Positions 1 through 8,699 of a DNA stretch of 64,000 bases are shown in pieces; position 1 is the first letter of the stretch; the number at the start of each line of letters is the position of its first letter. A program made the translations under genes and the position numbers. The notes under the pieces are model-generated. The model searched no databases. It saw only the letters and a program-made list of their open reading frames with translations, and was not told where the DNA came from. Source of the DNA: Gleimia hominis (GTDB lineage Bacteria; Actinomycetota; Actinomycetes; Actinomycetales; Actinomycetaceae); NCBI RefSeq assembly GCF_032085515.1, contig NZ_JASXSX010000003.1, positions 1-64,000 of the forward strand, read 5' to 3'.

Positions 1-393
1 AAAGAAAAAACAAAAACAAAAAGCAAAAAAAGCCAAGAAAACACACTATCAAGTTCACAAACAACCCCACCACACACGCGAAAAGCGAATACTAATCGCT
101 AGTCATTCATGTGAGTGTGATATTGCCGCACGAGCGTTACCGCTTCGTTTGTGCAGTTTCTCAAGCATAACTGAGAAAGAATCGGATGTCAGAATCAAAC
201 TTTGTTGTTTCAAACACGTCATTTTCAGTTTGCTTTAGTTGCTGCGGAAGACTCGGTTTCCCGAATCACTCCCTCGCAACGATCATTAACTTTAGACGAT
301 CTGCTTTTAGATATGCAAATGGATATGTGGTGACTTACGCGACACCACATATCCACCTGTTTTTCCGCCTTGCTGGTGCGGTCCGGAAATACC
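1..393. other. Intergenic region left of tyrS, no gene supported
   Basis: The first 60 bases are strongly A-rich on the plus strand. Around 87-111 lies GAAT plus a TAGTCATTCATG stretch, also found in the argR promoter at 5206-5217, so it may be an arginine-box-like site for a leftward gene outside the window. An open frame at 186-506 overlaps the tyrS end and has no recognisable domain or ribosome binding site, so I do not call it a gene. Confidence 0.5.
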
Positions 394-458
394 TCTCAGC
401 CGCGAAAAGGACTCAAGTATCGTCTCAGTCGCGAAGCGGACTCAAGTATCGTCCGTCA
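394..458 (-). repeat. 29-31 bp tandem repeat starting at the tyrS stop codon
   Basis: Two clear 29-bp copies (394-422 and 423-451) share the core ACTCAAGTATCG; the segment across the tyrS stop (456-458) aligns as a first copy. In the mRNA, TGA recurs at 456-458, 425-427 and 396-398, each preceded by GGC or GAC. Periods are 31 and 29 bases, so the copies are not all in one frame. See the findings on gene-end repeats. Confidence 0.75.
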
Positions 459-1721
459 GCCCTGTGGGAACAAGACGGCGAGGTTCTTCCTTCCCCTCCG
501 GATTAGTACTGACCCGTCGGCGAGCTGATCACTAGCCTTAATCACCGTGTCTTCCCCGTCTACCTTTTGGTTATTAATGTAGGCACCACCGGAGCTTACG
601 GTACGCCGAGCAGCTCCCCGCCCCTTCTCCAGGCCAGCTGCGACGAGTGCGTCAACTATCGTGTCCGCACCAATCTTTACCGCGCCATTAGGCAACTGGC
701 TCGTCGCTGCCGTTAGAGTCCCCGCATCTACCTCATGCAAATCGGCACGACCCCACAGCGCATCTGTAGCAGCTATTACTTGCTGAAGATTTTGTGGGCC
801 GTGAACCAATTCCGTCACTTCCGCAGCTAAACGCTTCTGCGCAGCCCGTTTGTGCGGAGCCTGCTCCACCTGCACAGCCAGCTGCTCAATCTCTTCACGA
901 GGCACGAACGTGAACACCTTCAGGAACCGAATCACGTCTGCATCGTCGACGTTCAACCAGAACTGGTAGAACGCGTACGGGGTCAGCATGTCCGCAGAAA
1001 GCCACACGGCACCACCCTCGGACTTACCGAACTTAGTGCCATCAGCCTTCGTGATGAGCGGCGTGGTTAAGACGTGAACATCCTTCCCCTCCGTCTTATG
1101 GATGAGGTCCATGCCTCCCACCAGGTTGCCCCACTGGTCATCCCCACCGGTTTCCAACACGCACCCGTACCGGCGGTACAGCTGCAAGAAATCATTTGCC
1201 TGAAGAATCTGGTAGGCGAACTCAGCGAACGAGATGCCCTCCTTCGACTCGAGCCGCCTGGCAACCGTGTCCTTGCTGAGCATCGTGCCCAACCGGAAGT
1301 ACTTACCTAAATCGCGCAACAAATCAATCGCGGAAAGCTCGCTCGTCCAATCCAGATTATTAATCATCTGAGCCGCATTGGGCCCCTCAAAATCAAGGAA
1401 CCTACTGATCTGCGCCCGCAGCTTCTCAACCCAACCCGCGACCGTGTCACGAGACTGCAACTTCCGCTCACCAGACATACGCGGGTCACCAATCAACCCC
1501 GTCGCTCCCCCAACGAGGGCAAGCGGCTTATGCCCAGCGCGCTGCAAGTGCCTCATTAAAATCAACTGCACCAAATGACCATGATGCAAAGAAGGTGCGG
1601 TCGGATCGAAACCACAATAGAAAGTGACCGGCCCGGAGTTAAGCGTCTTGCGCAACGCATCCAAATCCGTGTGCTGGCGAATCAACCCACGCCATTGCAG
1701 CTCTTCAATCAGGTCAGTCAC
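456..1721 (-). CDS. tyrS: Tyrosyl-tRNA synthetase
   Basis: Charges tRNA-Tyr with tyrosine in the cytoplasm. The 421-residue class I synthetase has the HIGH-type motif HHGH at residues 46-49, a KMSKS-type motif seen as KFGKS near residue 230, and a C-terminal S4 RNA-binding domain from about residue 355. It starts with GTG preceded by GGAAGGAAG. It lies last in the argR-argG-argH-tyrS series, 58 bases after argH, an order common in actinobacteria. Length is normal for bacterial TyrRS. The stop codon is the start of a short tandem repeat that continues downstream. Confidence 0.96.
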   Translation of the reverse strand: MTDLIEELQWRGLIRQHTDLDALRKTLNSGPVTFYCGFDPTAPSLHHGHLVQLILMRHLQRAGHKPLALVGGATGLIGDPRMSGERKLQSRDTVAGWVEKLRAQISRFLDFEGPNAAQMINNLDWTSELSAIDLLRDLGKYFRLGTMLSKDTVARRLESKEGISFAEFAYQILQANDFLQLYRRYGCVLETGGDDQWGNLVGGMDLIHKTEGKDVHVLTTPLITKADGTKFGKSEGGAVWLSADMLTPYAFYQFWLNVDDADVIRFLKVFTFVPREEIEQLAVQVEQAPHKRAAQKRLAAEVTELVHGPQNLQQVIAATDALWGRADLHEVDAGTLTAATSQLPNGAVKIGADTIVDALVAAGLEKGRGAARRTVSSGGAYINNQKVDGEDTVIKASDQLADGSVLIRRGRKNLAVLFPQG

Positions 1722-1779
1722 TGAAACTTCCTTCCAAGAAAATGAAATTAGACGAGGCTATTATCCCGCACACAGCCGC

Positions 1780-3198
1780 CTACGCGTCAAACTTGGCGCG
1801 CAAATTGTCCACTTCGCGCTGCGCATCCGCAAGCTGCTCACGCACCCGCTGCGGAGCCGTACCCCCCTTACCGCTGCGCGCAGACACCGAACCGTGAGCA
1901 GACAGGACGCTGCGCACCTCAGGTGTTAAAGCCGGGTGGATCTGCGCGAACTCCGCATCCGTCAAATCCCACAGCTCCCGACCCGTCTTATCGGCAAGCG
2001 CCACGCAGTGACCCGAAATCTCATGCGCCTGCCGGAACGCGACCCCGCGTTTAACCAACCACTCTGCAATATCAGTCGCGAGAGAGAACCCACGCGGCGC
2101 CAAATACTCCATGCGTTCCGTGTGCAACACCATGGTTCCCACCATCCCCGTCATCGCGGGCAGCAGCACGTCCAACGTATCAACCTGGTCGAACACCGGT
2201 TCTTTATCTTCTTGAAGGTCGCGATCATACGCCAGGGGAAGCCCCTTCAAAACCGACATCAACCCCGTCAAATCGCCGATCATCCGACCTGCCTTACCGC
2301 GCGCCAGCTCCGCAATATCCGGGTTCTTTTTCTGAGGCATTATGGAACTGCCCGTAGAAAATGAATCATCTAACGTGACATACCCAAACTCCACGGTGTT
2401 CCAAATAATAATCTCTTCCGCAAGCCGCGAGAGATTAACCCCCAGCATGGTGGCGATAAACGAAAACTCCGCCGCAACATCACGCGCGCACGTGGCATCA
2501 ATCGAGTTCTCACACGCCGCGTCGAAACCCAGTTCACTAGCGATCCGCTCCGGATGCATTCCCAACGTGTTCCCAGCCAACGCACCCGCCCCATATGGGC
2601 TCTTCGCCGCACGCCGACCCCAATCCACCAGCCTTTGCACATCGCGCAACAACGGCCACACGTGCGCCAACAAATGGTGGGCCACGAGCACCGGCTGTGC
2701 ATGCTGCATGTGCGTCCGCCCCGGCATCACCGCATCTCCCACAGCCTTCGCCTGCCCAATCAAAGCCGACGCCAAATCCAACACATTACCCGCTAGGTGC
2801 CCCGCTTCCTCACGCAAATACATCCGGATAAGCGTCGCAATCTGGTCATTACGCGACCGGCCCGCACGCAGCTTGCCACCCAACGCACCCGCCCGTTCCA
2901 TGAGGCCCCGCTCCAACGCGGTGTGTACGTCCTCATCATCCGGATTAGGCGCAAAAACACCCGAGGTAACGTCCGCATCCAACTGGCTCAACGCCTCAAG
3001 CATCTTTTCTAACTCTTCGGACGTCAACAAACCAACCCGCGCCAACTCCCGGGCATGGGCCTTCGAACCCGCAATATCCACGTGTGCCAAGCGCCAATCA
3101 AAATGCGTGGACACCGACAACGCTCCCAACGCTTGCGAAGGCGCGCCACTAAACCGGCCACCCCACAAACTCACCTTCTGATCAGCGCCTTGAACCAC
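1780..3198 (-). CDS. argH: Argininosuccinate lyase
   Basis: Last step of arginine synthesis: splits argininosuccinate into arginine and fumarate; cytoplasmic homotetramer of the fumarase/aspartase superfamily. The family signature is visible as GSSIMPQKKNPDIAELA near residue 280. The N-terminus LWGGRFSG is typical. A longer frame reaches 3210 from a TTG, but the GTG at 3198 has GGAGG six bases upstream and gives a family-like N-terminus, so I use it (472 residues). It follows argG by 36 bases and is probably cotranscribed with argR and argG. Confidence 0.95.
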   Translation of the reverse strand: MVQGADQKVSLWGGRFSGAPSQALGALSVSTHFDWRLAHVDIAGSKAHARELARVGLLTSEELEKMLEALSQLDADVTSGVFAPNPDDEDVHTALERGLMERAGALGGKLRAGRSRNDQIATLIRMYLREEAGHLAGNVLDLASALIGQAKAVGDAVMPGRTHMQHAQPVLVAHHLLAHVWPLLRDVQRLVDWGRRAAKSPYGAGALAGNTLGMHPERIASELGFDAACENSIDATCARDVAAEFSFIATMLGVNLSRLAEEIIIWNTVEFGYVTLDDSFSTGSSIMPQKKNPDIAELARGKAGRMIGDLTGLMSVLKGLPLAYDRDLQEDKEPVFDQVDTLDVLLPAMTGMVGTMVLHTERMEYLAPRGFSLATDIAEWLVKRGVAFRQAHEISGHCVALADKTGRELWDLTDAEFAQIHPALTPEVRSVLSAHGSVSARSGKGGTAPQRVREQLADAQREVDNLRAKFDA

Positions 3199-3234
3199 AA
3201 CTACCTCCAAAATATCGCGGGTTAACTAGCTAGC

Positions 3235-4479
3235 TCACTCGTTCGCTAGGTTACCAACCCCGAAGTCGACCCCATTTCCGAACCGCACGTCGCGTGCCGC
3301 CGCCAACTTCGCAGCCATCCCATAAATCTCAATGAACCCGCGCGAATGCGACTGATCGAACGTGTCACCAGTCTCGTACGTAGCCAAGTTGAAATCATAC
3401 AAAGACGAATCTGAACGGCGCCCCGTGACGGTTGCCCGACCCGCATGCAACGTCATCCGAACATCGCCCGTGACGTAACGCTGCGTATCCTCAATAAACG
3501 CATCCAAAGAACCCTTCAACGGCGAAAACCACTGCGCGTCATAAACCAACTCCGCCCACCGCTCGTCAACCCGGCTCTTAAAACGGGCTTGCTCACGCTC
3601 AATCGTTACGTTCTCCAGCTCCTTGTGTGCCTCAATCAACACCATCGCCCCAGGGGCCTCATAAATCTCGCGGGACTTAATGCCAACTAGGCGGTCCTCA
3701 ACAATATCAATCCGCCCAATCCCCTGCGCCCCACCGCGACGATTCAGCTCTTGGATAATCTCCAGCATGCTCATCTGCTTACCATCGAGCGCAACGGGCA
3801 CCCCCTGCTCAAACGAAATCACAACCTCATCAGGCAGCGGCGGGTACGTCGGATCGTCAGTATACGAATACACGTCCTTGGTGGGTGCATTCCACAAGTC
3901 CTCTAAGAAACCCGTTTCAATCGCCCGGCCCCACACGTTCTGGTCAATCGAAAACGGGTTATTCTTAGTCGTCTCAATCGGCAAATCATGCTTCGTTGCA
4001 TAATCAATCGCCACATCCCGCGTCAACGCCAAATCCCGCACCGGCGAAATACAGTTCAAATCCGGAGCCATCGACGTGAACGACACCTCGAAACGCACCT
4101 GATCATTACCCTTACCCGTACACCCGTGCGCCATAGTTGTCGCCCCAAACTGGCGGGCCGCCCGCACCAGGTGCTTCGCAATCAACGGCCGCGAAATCGC
4201 GGAAACAAGCGGATACTTACCCTGGTACAACCCGTTTGCCTTAAGCGCAGGAATACAGTAATCATCCGCGAATTCCTCGCGCGCATCCGCCACGTAGGCC
4301 TCCACAGCCCCGCAGTCCAACGCGCGCTGGCGGATGACCTCCAGGTCTTCACCGCCCTGCCCCACGTCCACGGCCACCGCAATCACTTCACTGCCGGTCT
4401 GCTCACCTATCCAACCGATTGCCACTGAGGTATCCAGACCACCGGAGTAGGCCAATACAATACGGTTCTTATCAGTCAT
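3235..4479 (-). CDS. argG: Argininosuccinate synthase
   Basis: Joins citrulline and aspartate using ATP to make argininosuccinate. The 414-residue protein has the N-type ATP pyrophosphatase P-loop AYSGGLDTSVA at residues 10-20, and conserved stretches such as HGCTGKGNDQVRFE. The length fits the family. It lies between argR and argH on the same strand. argC, J, B, D and F, which often precede argR in actinobacteria, are not here, so the full pathway cannot be confirmed from this window. The upstream gap from argR is filled by four 32-bp repeats. Confidence 0.96.
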   Translation of the reverse strand: MTDKNRIVLAYSGGLDTSVAIGWIGEQTGSEVIAVAVDVGQGGEDLEVIRQRALDCGAVEAYVADAREEFADDYCIPALKANGLYQGKYPLVSAISRPLIAKHLVRAARQFGATTMAHGCTGKGNDQVRFEVSFTSMAPDLNCISPVRDLALTRDVAIDYATKHDLPIETTKNNPFSIDQNVWGRAIETGFLEDLWNAPTKDVYSYTDDPTYPPLPDEVVISFEQGVPVALDGKQMSMLEIIQELNRRGGAQGIGRIDIVEDRLVGIKSREIYEAPGAMVLIEAHKELENVTIEREQARFKSRVDERWAELVYDAQWFSPLKGSLDAFIEDTQRYVTGDVRMTLHAGRATVTGRRSDSSLYDFNLATYETGDTFDQSHSRGFIEIYGMAAKLAAARDVRFGNGVDFGVGNLANE

Positions 4480-4511
4480 TTCAACTCCTAATTGCGCGGT
4501 CTCCCGCTCGG

Positions 4512-4639
4512 TTACTTGCGTTCGGTTTATGCATTAGCTTCGGCTACTTGCGTTCGATTTGTGCTTTGCCTTCAGCTACTTGCCTTCGGTTTGTGCTTTG
4601 CCTTCAGCTACTTGCCTTCGGTTTGTGCTTTGCCTTCAG
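4512..4639 (-). repeat. Four 32-bp tandem copies of the argR 3' end
   Basis: Units 4608-4639, 4576-4607, 4544-4575 and 4512-4543. The first is the last 32 bases of argR including its TAG; the second is identical to it, the third has two mismatches and the fourth about seven. Each unit ends, in the mRNA sense, with GCAAGTAG or GCAAGTAA. The 32-base period is not a multiple of three, so the later stops fall in different frames. The array fills the argR-argG gap. Confidence 0.9.
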
Positions 4640-5138
4640 CCCAGTCGAGCAGCTGCTCGCAATATTCCGATGCGGCTTGCGCCGAAGTGCACACCACAAT
4701 GATCGTGTCGTCCCCCGCCACCAGGCCGAGCACAGGCTCGTGGCGGGCGTAGTCGAGCGCGGACCCCAGTAGATTCGCGGCTCCTGCCGGCGTTCTTAAT
4801 ACAATGAGGTTCCCGGCTGTCGCACCGCCAACAAGCAAGTCTGATGCCCATTTTTGCAACTGGGCGGCGGTTGGAGTGTCGCTACCAGAAATCTCCTCGT
4901 GCTTAGAAATCGCGTACACCTGGCGGCCGTCAGCATCCCTAACCTTGGTAGCACGGATCTCCAACAGGTCGCGCGACAAGGTGGCTTGCGCGGCGCTGAT
5001 ACCCCGCTCCTGCAGGGCGTCGCGCAGCTCGGATTGCGACGTAATTGCCTGGGTAGACAGGATCTGTTCGATAATTGCGTGGCGCCCCGCCTTTGAGTCA
5101 GGCGTTCTTCGCATAATTTCTGGCTCGCTCATTTGCAT
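4608..5138 (-). CDS. argR: Arginine repressor
   Basis: Arginine-responsive transcriptional repressor. The 176 residues show an N-terminal winged helix (about 18-85, with SQSELRDALQERG and QATLSRDLLEI) and a C-terminal arginine-binding, oligomerisation domain containing GLVAGDDTIIVVC. The C-terminal tail AEGKAQTEGK is encoded by the first unit of a 32-bp tandem repeat that continues past the stop. Two starts are possible, 5138 and 5132; neither has a clear ribosome binding site. The promoter upstream carries palindromes resembling arginine boxes, suggesting autoregulation of argRGH. Confidence 0.93.
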   Translation of the reverse strand: MQMSEPEIMRRTPDSKAGRHAIIEQILSTQAITSQSELRDALQERGISAAQATLSRDLLEIRATKVRDADGRQVYAISKHEEISGSDTPTAAQLQKWASDLLVGGATAGNLIVLRTPAGAANLLGSALDYARHEPVLGLVAGDDTIIVVCTSAQAASEYCEQLLDWAEGKAQTEGK

Positions 5139-5202
5139 CCACTACCGTTCTTCACTGGTTGCACGAGTATCATCCGCGTCATGTGGGTACCCCCCACTTA
5201 AC

Positions 5203-5253
5203 GAATAGTCATTCATGCAAAAGAGTATATATGCAATTATCTTTGCGAGCCAA
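5203..5253 (-). promoter_or_regulatory. argR promoter with two arginine-box-like operators
   Basis: On the minus strand: -35 TTGGCT (5248-5253), 18-base spacer, -10 TATACT (5224-5229). Palindromic half-sites GAAT-4-ATTC at 5203-5214 and the weaker GAGT-4-ATGC at 5223-5234 match the two-half-site layout of arginine boxes. The second overlaps the -10 and the first lies near the predicted start of transcription. This is the expected geometry for ArgR autorepression. Between this and the next leftward gene's end nothing else is coding. Confidence 0.6.
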
Positions 5254-5299
5254 CTGAACCGCGGCGATGCCAAACCCGCATTCAGGCCACTAAACACGA

Positions 5300-5326
5300 C
5301 AGGCACCGAGAATGATCTCGATGCCT
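5300..5326. terminator. Hairpin between flavodoxin gene and argR promoter
   Basis: Inverted repeat CAGGCA / TGCCTG with a second paired segment CGAGA / TCTCG and loop ATGA. It lies 130 bases downstream of the leftward flavodoxin gene. No strong T-run follows on the minus strand, so termination is a guess. Confidence 0.4.
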
Positions 5327-5455
5327 GAATCGTAAACTTAGCCCACTTAACTGCGAGCGATCCCGCTCACTCGCGAACTTATCCTGTGCGCGCTCCCGTA
5401 CGCGCCGCCGAGCACACGTGCTCGAGCCCGCAGTCGCGCTCGCGCGCACGTGTGT
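5327..5455. other. G+C-rich spacer 3' of the flavodoxin gene
   Basis: The stretch 5386-5452 alternates G and C and holds overlapping short repeats such as GCGCGC and the near-palindrome GAGCACACGTGCTC. A clear periodic tandem repeat was not found, and no gene is supported. Confidence 0.4.
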
Positions 5456-5947
5456 TTAAAGAGTTTTCGCCATATCAGAAACGGAGCGACTCCAGCGCCG
5501 AATCTCGTCCCAATCCCGATAGTCTCCCTCTTGCGCACCGCCCAGCCGGGCTACGGAACGTTCCCTCAAAGATAACTCCCGCGGCTCCAACCGACCGGCA
5601 AAAGTAGTTTCGTCAATCGGATTAATCCGTAGCAAAACTGGCCCGACCCGGACCGGATCCACCACGTTTCCACCCGGCACTCCAGACAGGCCCACAGAGA
5701 ATGCCCACAAGTGTTTTTCGCGCAACTGCTTCGAAAACTTCGAAACGAACCGACGCATCGTGTCAACCCACTGCGTCAAATAAACTGCGGACCCAAGAAC
5801 TACGCCCTCGTAGTTATCGAGCGTGGTTACCTCGCTAGCTTCTTTTAAAGCAACCTCGTGGCCACCGTTTGATAACTCTTCTCGCACAACGTCGGCGACT
5901 TCCTTCGTCGCTCCATGGCGGGAAGCCCAAACAACCAAAATCTTCAT
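5456..5947 (-). CDS. Flavodoxin-domain protein
   Basis: A 163-residue flavodoxin-fold protein. The FMN phosphate-binding loop is visible near the N-terminus in WASRHGATKEVA (residues 8-19), followed by LGSAVYLTQWVDTMRRF, typical of the HemG/flavodoxin_5 family. Some relatives are menaquinone-dependent protoporphyrinogen oxidases; others have unknown redox roles, so I give no symbol. The start has GAGGAT just upstream. It stands alone, 122 bases beyond pheT, with a hairpin on either side. Confidence 0.8.
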   Translation of the reverse strand: MKILVVWASRHGATKEVADVVREELSNGGHEVALKEASEVTTLDNYEGVVLGSAVYLTQWVDTMRRFVSKFSKQLREKHLWAFSVGLSGVPGGNVVDPVRVGPVLLRINPIDETTFAGRLEPRELSLRERSVARLGGAQEGDYRDWDEIRRWSRSVSDMAKTL

Positions 5948-5974
5948 ATCCTCATTTTGTCATTCAATTGGACT

Positions 5975-6007
5975 TCTCCCCACTCATAAGGTCCCAGAGT
6001 GGGGAGA
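5975..6007 (-). terminator. Hairpin downstream of pheT
   Basis: Perfect 10-bp arms TCTCCCCACT / AGTGGGGAGA with a 13-base loop, between the pheT stop and the flavodoxin start. It is well placed to end the pheS-pheT transcript, although the T-run is weak. Confidence 0.5.
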
Positions 6008-6069
6008 TTTCCGCAACATACTCAGGTAAAAACTGTTTCCATTTGTATGCACAACCGCGCGTCAGTTTG

Positions 6070-8694
6070 TCAAGCCCGCAGTTTGGCACCCAACTGGTTC
6101 GACAGTTTTTCCACTATCTCCCCACGCACCTTCGCAGCCTCTTTTGCTTTCAACGTGCGATCTGTGGCCCGCATGCGAAGCGCGAACGCGAGGGAACGCT
6201 TACCCTCCTCAATCTGGTCTCCCACATATTCGTCAAACAGCGAAACGTCTTCTAGCAGCGGACCGCCAGCCGAGCGGATCGTGTCGAGCACCATCGAAAC
6301 TGGAATCTGCTGGTCCACAACGATCGCAATATCTTCCTTGACAGGCGGGTAACTGGAAATCGCGTGCGGCTCCACCGGCGTGTCTGGGATTAGTTTGAAC
6401 AACGCCTCCAGGTCAAGTTCCAAAGCGATCGACCTGGCAGGCAGCGCGTACGCGTCGATTACGCGTGGGTGCAGTTCCCCTACGCGTCCAATAGGAACAA
6501 TCCGCTTCTTTTGTGAAACGAAAAGGATTCCGCTGCGCCCCGGGTGCCAGGGCGCTGCGTACGCGGGGTCTTGCAGTGGTTTCGGTGTCGGACGCCCGTG
6601 AGGCAGTTGCCCGCCCGGTTGCCGGTACAGCGCGCTGATCTGGATGGTTACTCCCAGTTCACGGCCCAGTTCTTGCACCAGTTCCGTGGCGTCTTTCCAA
6701 TCGTAGTCGCGTTCGAGGTCCCCGCCTTGCGCACGACCTCCGGCAACAACCCCCAGGTGCCACGGTTGCTTCGGTGTGCCGCGATGCAAGCCACCTACTT
6801 CTTTGGGGTGGGGACGCTGCTGCGCTGAAGGAATATCGTGCGGGACTACACCCTGCGGGCGGGCTACCATTCCCATTTCGAAAATCCGGATTGATTCCGC
6901 TCCTCGAGCGCGATTGCGCCGCGCCACGTCCAGCAGCGAATCCAGCACGTTGGTACGCAGTTTCGGCCGCGCCTCTACGAGTGGGTTGCGCAGTTCGATG
7001 GTCTGCCGGCGCTCGTCATCATCAGGGATCAGCTGCAAGTCGTGTGCATCACCGATAAACGGGTAGGATCCAACCCCAACGAACCCAAGGTCAGCGAGTA
7101 GATGCTGGGTGCGGCGGCGCATCATCATCCGCGGGGGAACACCCTGACCGGCCCGCGCCTGTGGGAGTTCGGAAGGAATGTTGTCGTATCCGTCTAGGCG
7201 GGCGATCTCTTCGGCCAGGTCGCACGGTTGTTTCAGGTCTGGCCGCCAAGACGGCACCGTGACCTGCAGTGGATCGTCTCCTTCCACTTGCGCCCCGATT
7301 TCTTCCAGAAGTTCCACTACCCGCTCGGGCGGATACGCGACGCCCGTGAGACGTTGTGGCTCCATGACCGGCATGATGATGAGTTCGGGCTCCGGCACAA
7401 AATTCAGGTCGAACACGCCGTGATCAACTGAGCCATTTCCGTACTTTGCGAGCAGACGTGCAGCCATGTCCGCCGCCACGGGTGGGAGCAACGGGTCCGT
7501 GCCCCGTTCAAACCGCTTTGACGCTTCTGAGTGTAAGAAGTGCCGGCGTGCTGAACGGGCAACCGATACGGCATCAAAATGCGCAGCTTCGATTAAGACG
7601 TCGGTTGTGGACTCCTCCACTTCGGAGTACTGCCCGCCCATTACTCCGGCGAGCCCCAGGATGCGGCTCGCCCGCTTACCGTCGGGTGAGTCTGTAATCA
7701 GCAGGTCCTCCGGATCCAGGTTCCGCTCCACGTCGTCTAGGGTCCGCAGACTCTCCCCCGGGTGAGCGCGCCGAACCACTAGTGGGCCGGCTAGGGCGGA
7801 TAGGTCGTAGGCATGCAATGGTTGGCCCAGGTCGAGCATCACGTAGTTGGTGATGTCGACCGCGAGCGAAACCGAACGCATCCCCATTGCTTCGAGCCGC
7901 TCAACCATCCACCGGGGCGTTGGGGCTTGTGGGTCAACGCCGCGTACCACGCGGGTGACGAAACGGTTGCAACCAACGTGGTCGCGCAATGGTTCGTCGT
8001 CTTCAACTTCGACGGGGAAGCCCTGCTCGTTTGCTTCCGGAGTAGTTGCCAGCCCGGGGTCGGTAAAGTGCGCGCCCGTTGAGTGCGCGTATTCGCGCGC
8101 CACCCCGCGCATTGAAAAGCAGTATCCGCGATCGGGGGTGACATTGATTTCAAGTAGTTCTTGCCCTAATCCCAAGAACTCAATCACGTCTTCCCCAATG
8201 GGGGGAATGTCCTCTTTTGCGTACTGCTTGTTGAGCACAATAATGCCATCGTGATCTGTGCCCAACCCCAGTTCCCGTTCAGAACAAATCATGCCGTCGG
8301 AAATGTGGCCGTATGTTTTGCGGGCACTGATTTTGAACTCGCCCGGCAAGATTGCGCCCGGCAGCGACACCACCACGTAGTCGCCGACACCGAAGTTATG
8401 GGCCCCGCAGATGATGCCGCGTGACGGCAGTTCGGACGGTTCCTTGCCCGTTCCGGGCGGGTCATTGTGCGCCCCAACGTCGACGCGACAGTAGTTAATG
8501 ACCTTACCGTTCGTTTGTTTTTTCGCATCCAGCGTGAGGACTTTCCCCACCACGAGGGGGCCCGTTACCTGCGCGGGGTGGATTTCTTCTTCCTCCAGCC
8601 CGACTTTCACGAGGGCTTGCGCGAGTGTCCGCGCGTCCGTGCCCGGCAGGACCTCAACGTGGTCTTTTAACCAAGAGATAGGTACGTTAGGCAT
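6070..8694 (-). CDS. pheT: Phenylalanyl-tRNA synthetase beta subunit
   Basis: Beta chain of the alpha2-beta2 phenylalanyl-tRNA synthetase. At 874 residues it has the full bacterial layout: an EMAP-like tRNA-binding domain (about 45-155, with VVGKVLTLDAKK), the B3/B4 editing region, B5, and a C-terminal ferredoxin-fold anticodon-binding domain (from about 780, SYPPVKEDIAIVVD). It begins five bases after pheS ends, so the two are cotranscribed. An internal segment near residues 640-700, rich in Pro, Gly and His (GGQLPHGRPTPKP), looks like a flexible lineage-specific insertion. Confidence 0.96.
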   Translation of the reverse strand: MPNVPISWLKDHVEVLPGTDARTLAQALVKVGLEEEEIHPAQVTGPLVVGKVLTLDAKKQTNGKVINYCRVDVGAHNDPPGTGKEPSELPSRGIICGAHNFGVGDYVVVSLPGAILPGEFKISARKTYGHISDGMICSERELGLGTDHDGIIVLNKQYAKEDIPPIGEDVIEFLGLGQELLEINVTPDRGYCFSMRGVAREYAHSTGAHFTDPGLATTPEANEQGFPVEVEDDEPLRDHVGCNRFVTRVVRGVDPQAPTPRWMVERLEAMGMRSVSLAVDITNYVMLDLGQPLHAYDLSALAGPLVVRRAHPGESLRTLDDVERNLDPEDLLITDSPDGKRASRILGLAGVMGGQYSEVEESTTDVLIEAAHFDAVSVARSARRHFLHSEASKRFERGTDPLLPPVAADMAARLLAKYGNGSVDHGVFDLNFVPEPELIIMPVMEPQRLTGVAYPPERVVELLEEIGAQVEGDDPLQVTVPSWRPDLKQPCDLAEEIARLDGYDNIPSELPQARAGQGVPPRMMMRRRTQHLLADLGFVGVGSYPFIGDAHDLQLIPDDDERRQTIELRNPLVEARPKLRTNVLDSLLDVARRNRARGAESIRIFEMGMVARPQGVVPHDIPSAQQRPHPKEVGGLHRGTPKQPWHLGVVAGGRAQGGDLERDYDWKDATELVQELGRELGVTIQISALYRQPGGQLPHGRPTPKPLQDPAYAAPWHPGRSGILFVSQKKRIVPIGRVGELHPRVIDAYALPARSIALELDLEALFKLIPDTPVEPHAISSYPPVKEDIAIVVDQQIPVSMVLDTIRSAGGPLLEDVSLFDEYVGDQIEEGKRSLAFALRMRATDRTLKAKEAAKVRGEIVEKLSNQLGAKLRA

Positions 8695-8699
8695 TTTTG

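Noticed and set aside
186..506. Plus-strand open frame of 106 codons overlapping the tyrS end
   Set aside because: No ribosome binding site, no recognisable domain, overlaps the tyrS stop and repeat; composition looks non-coding.
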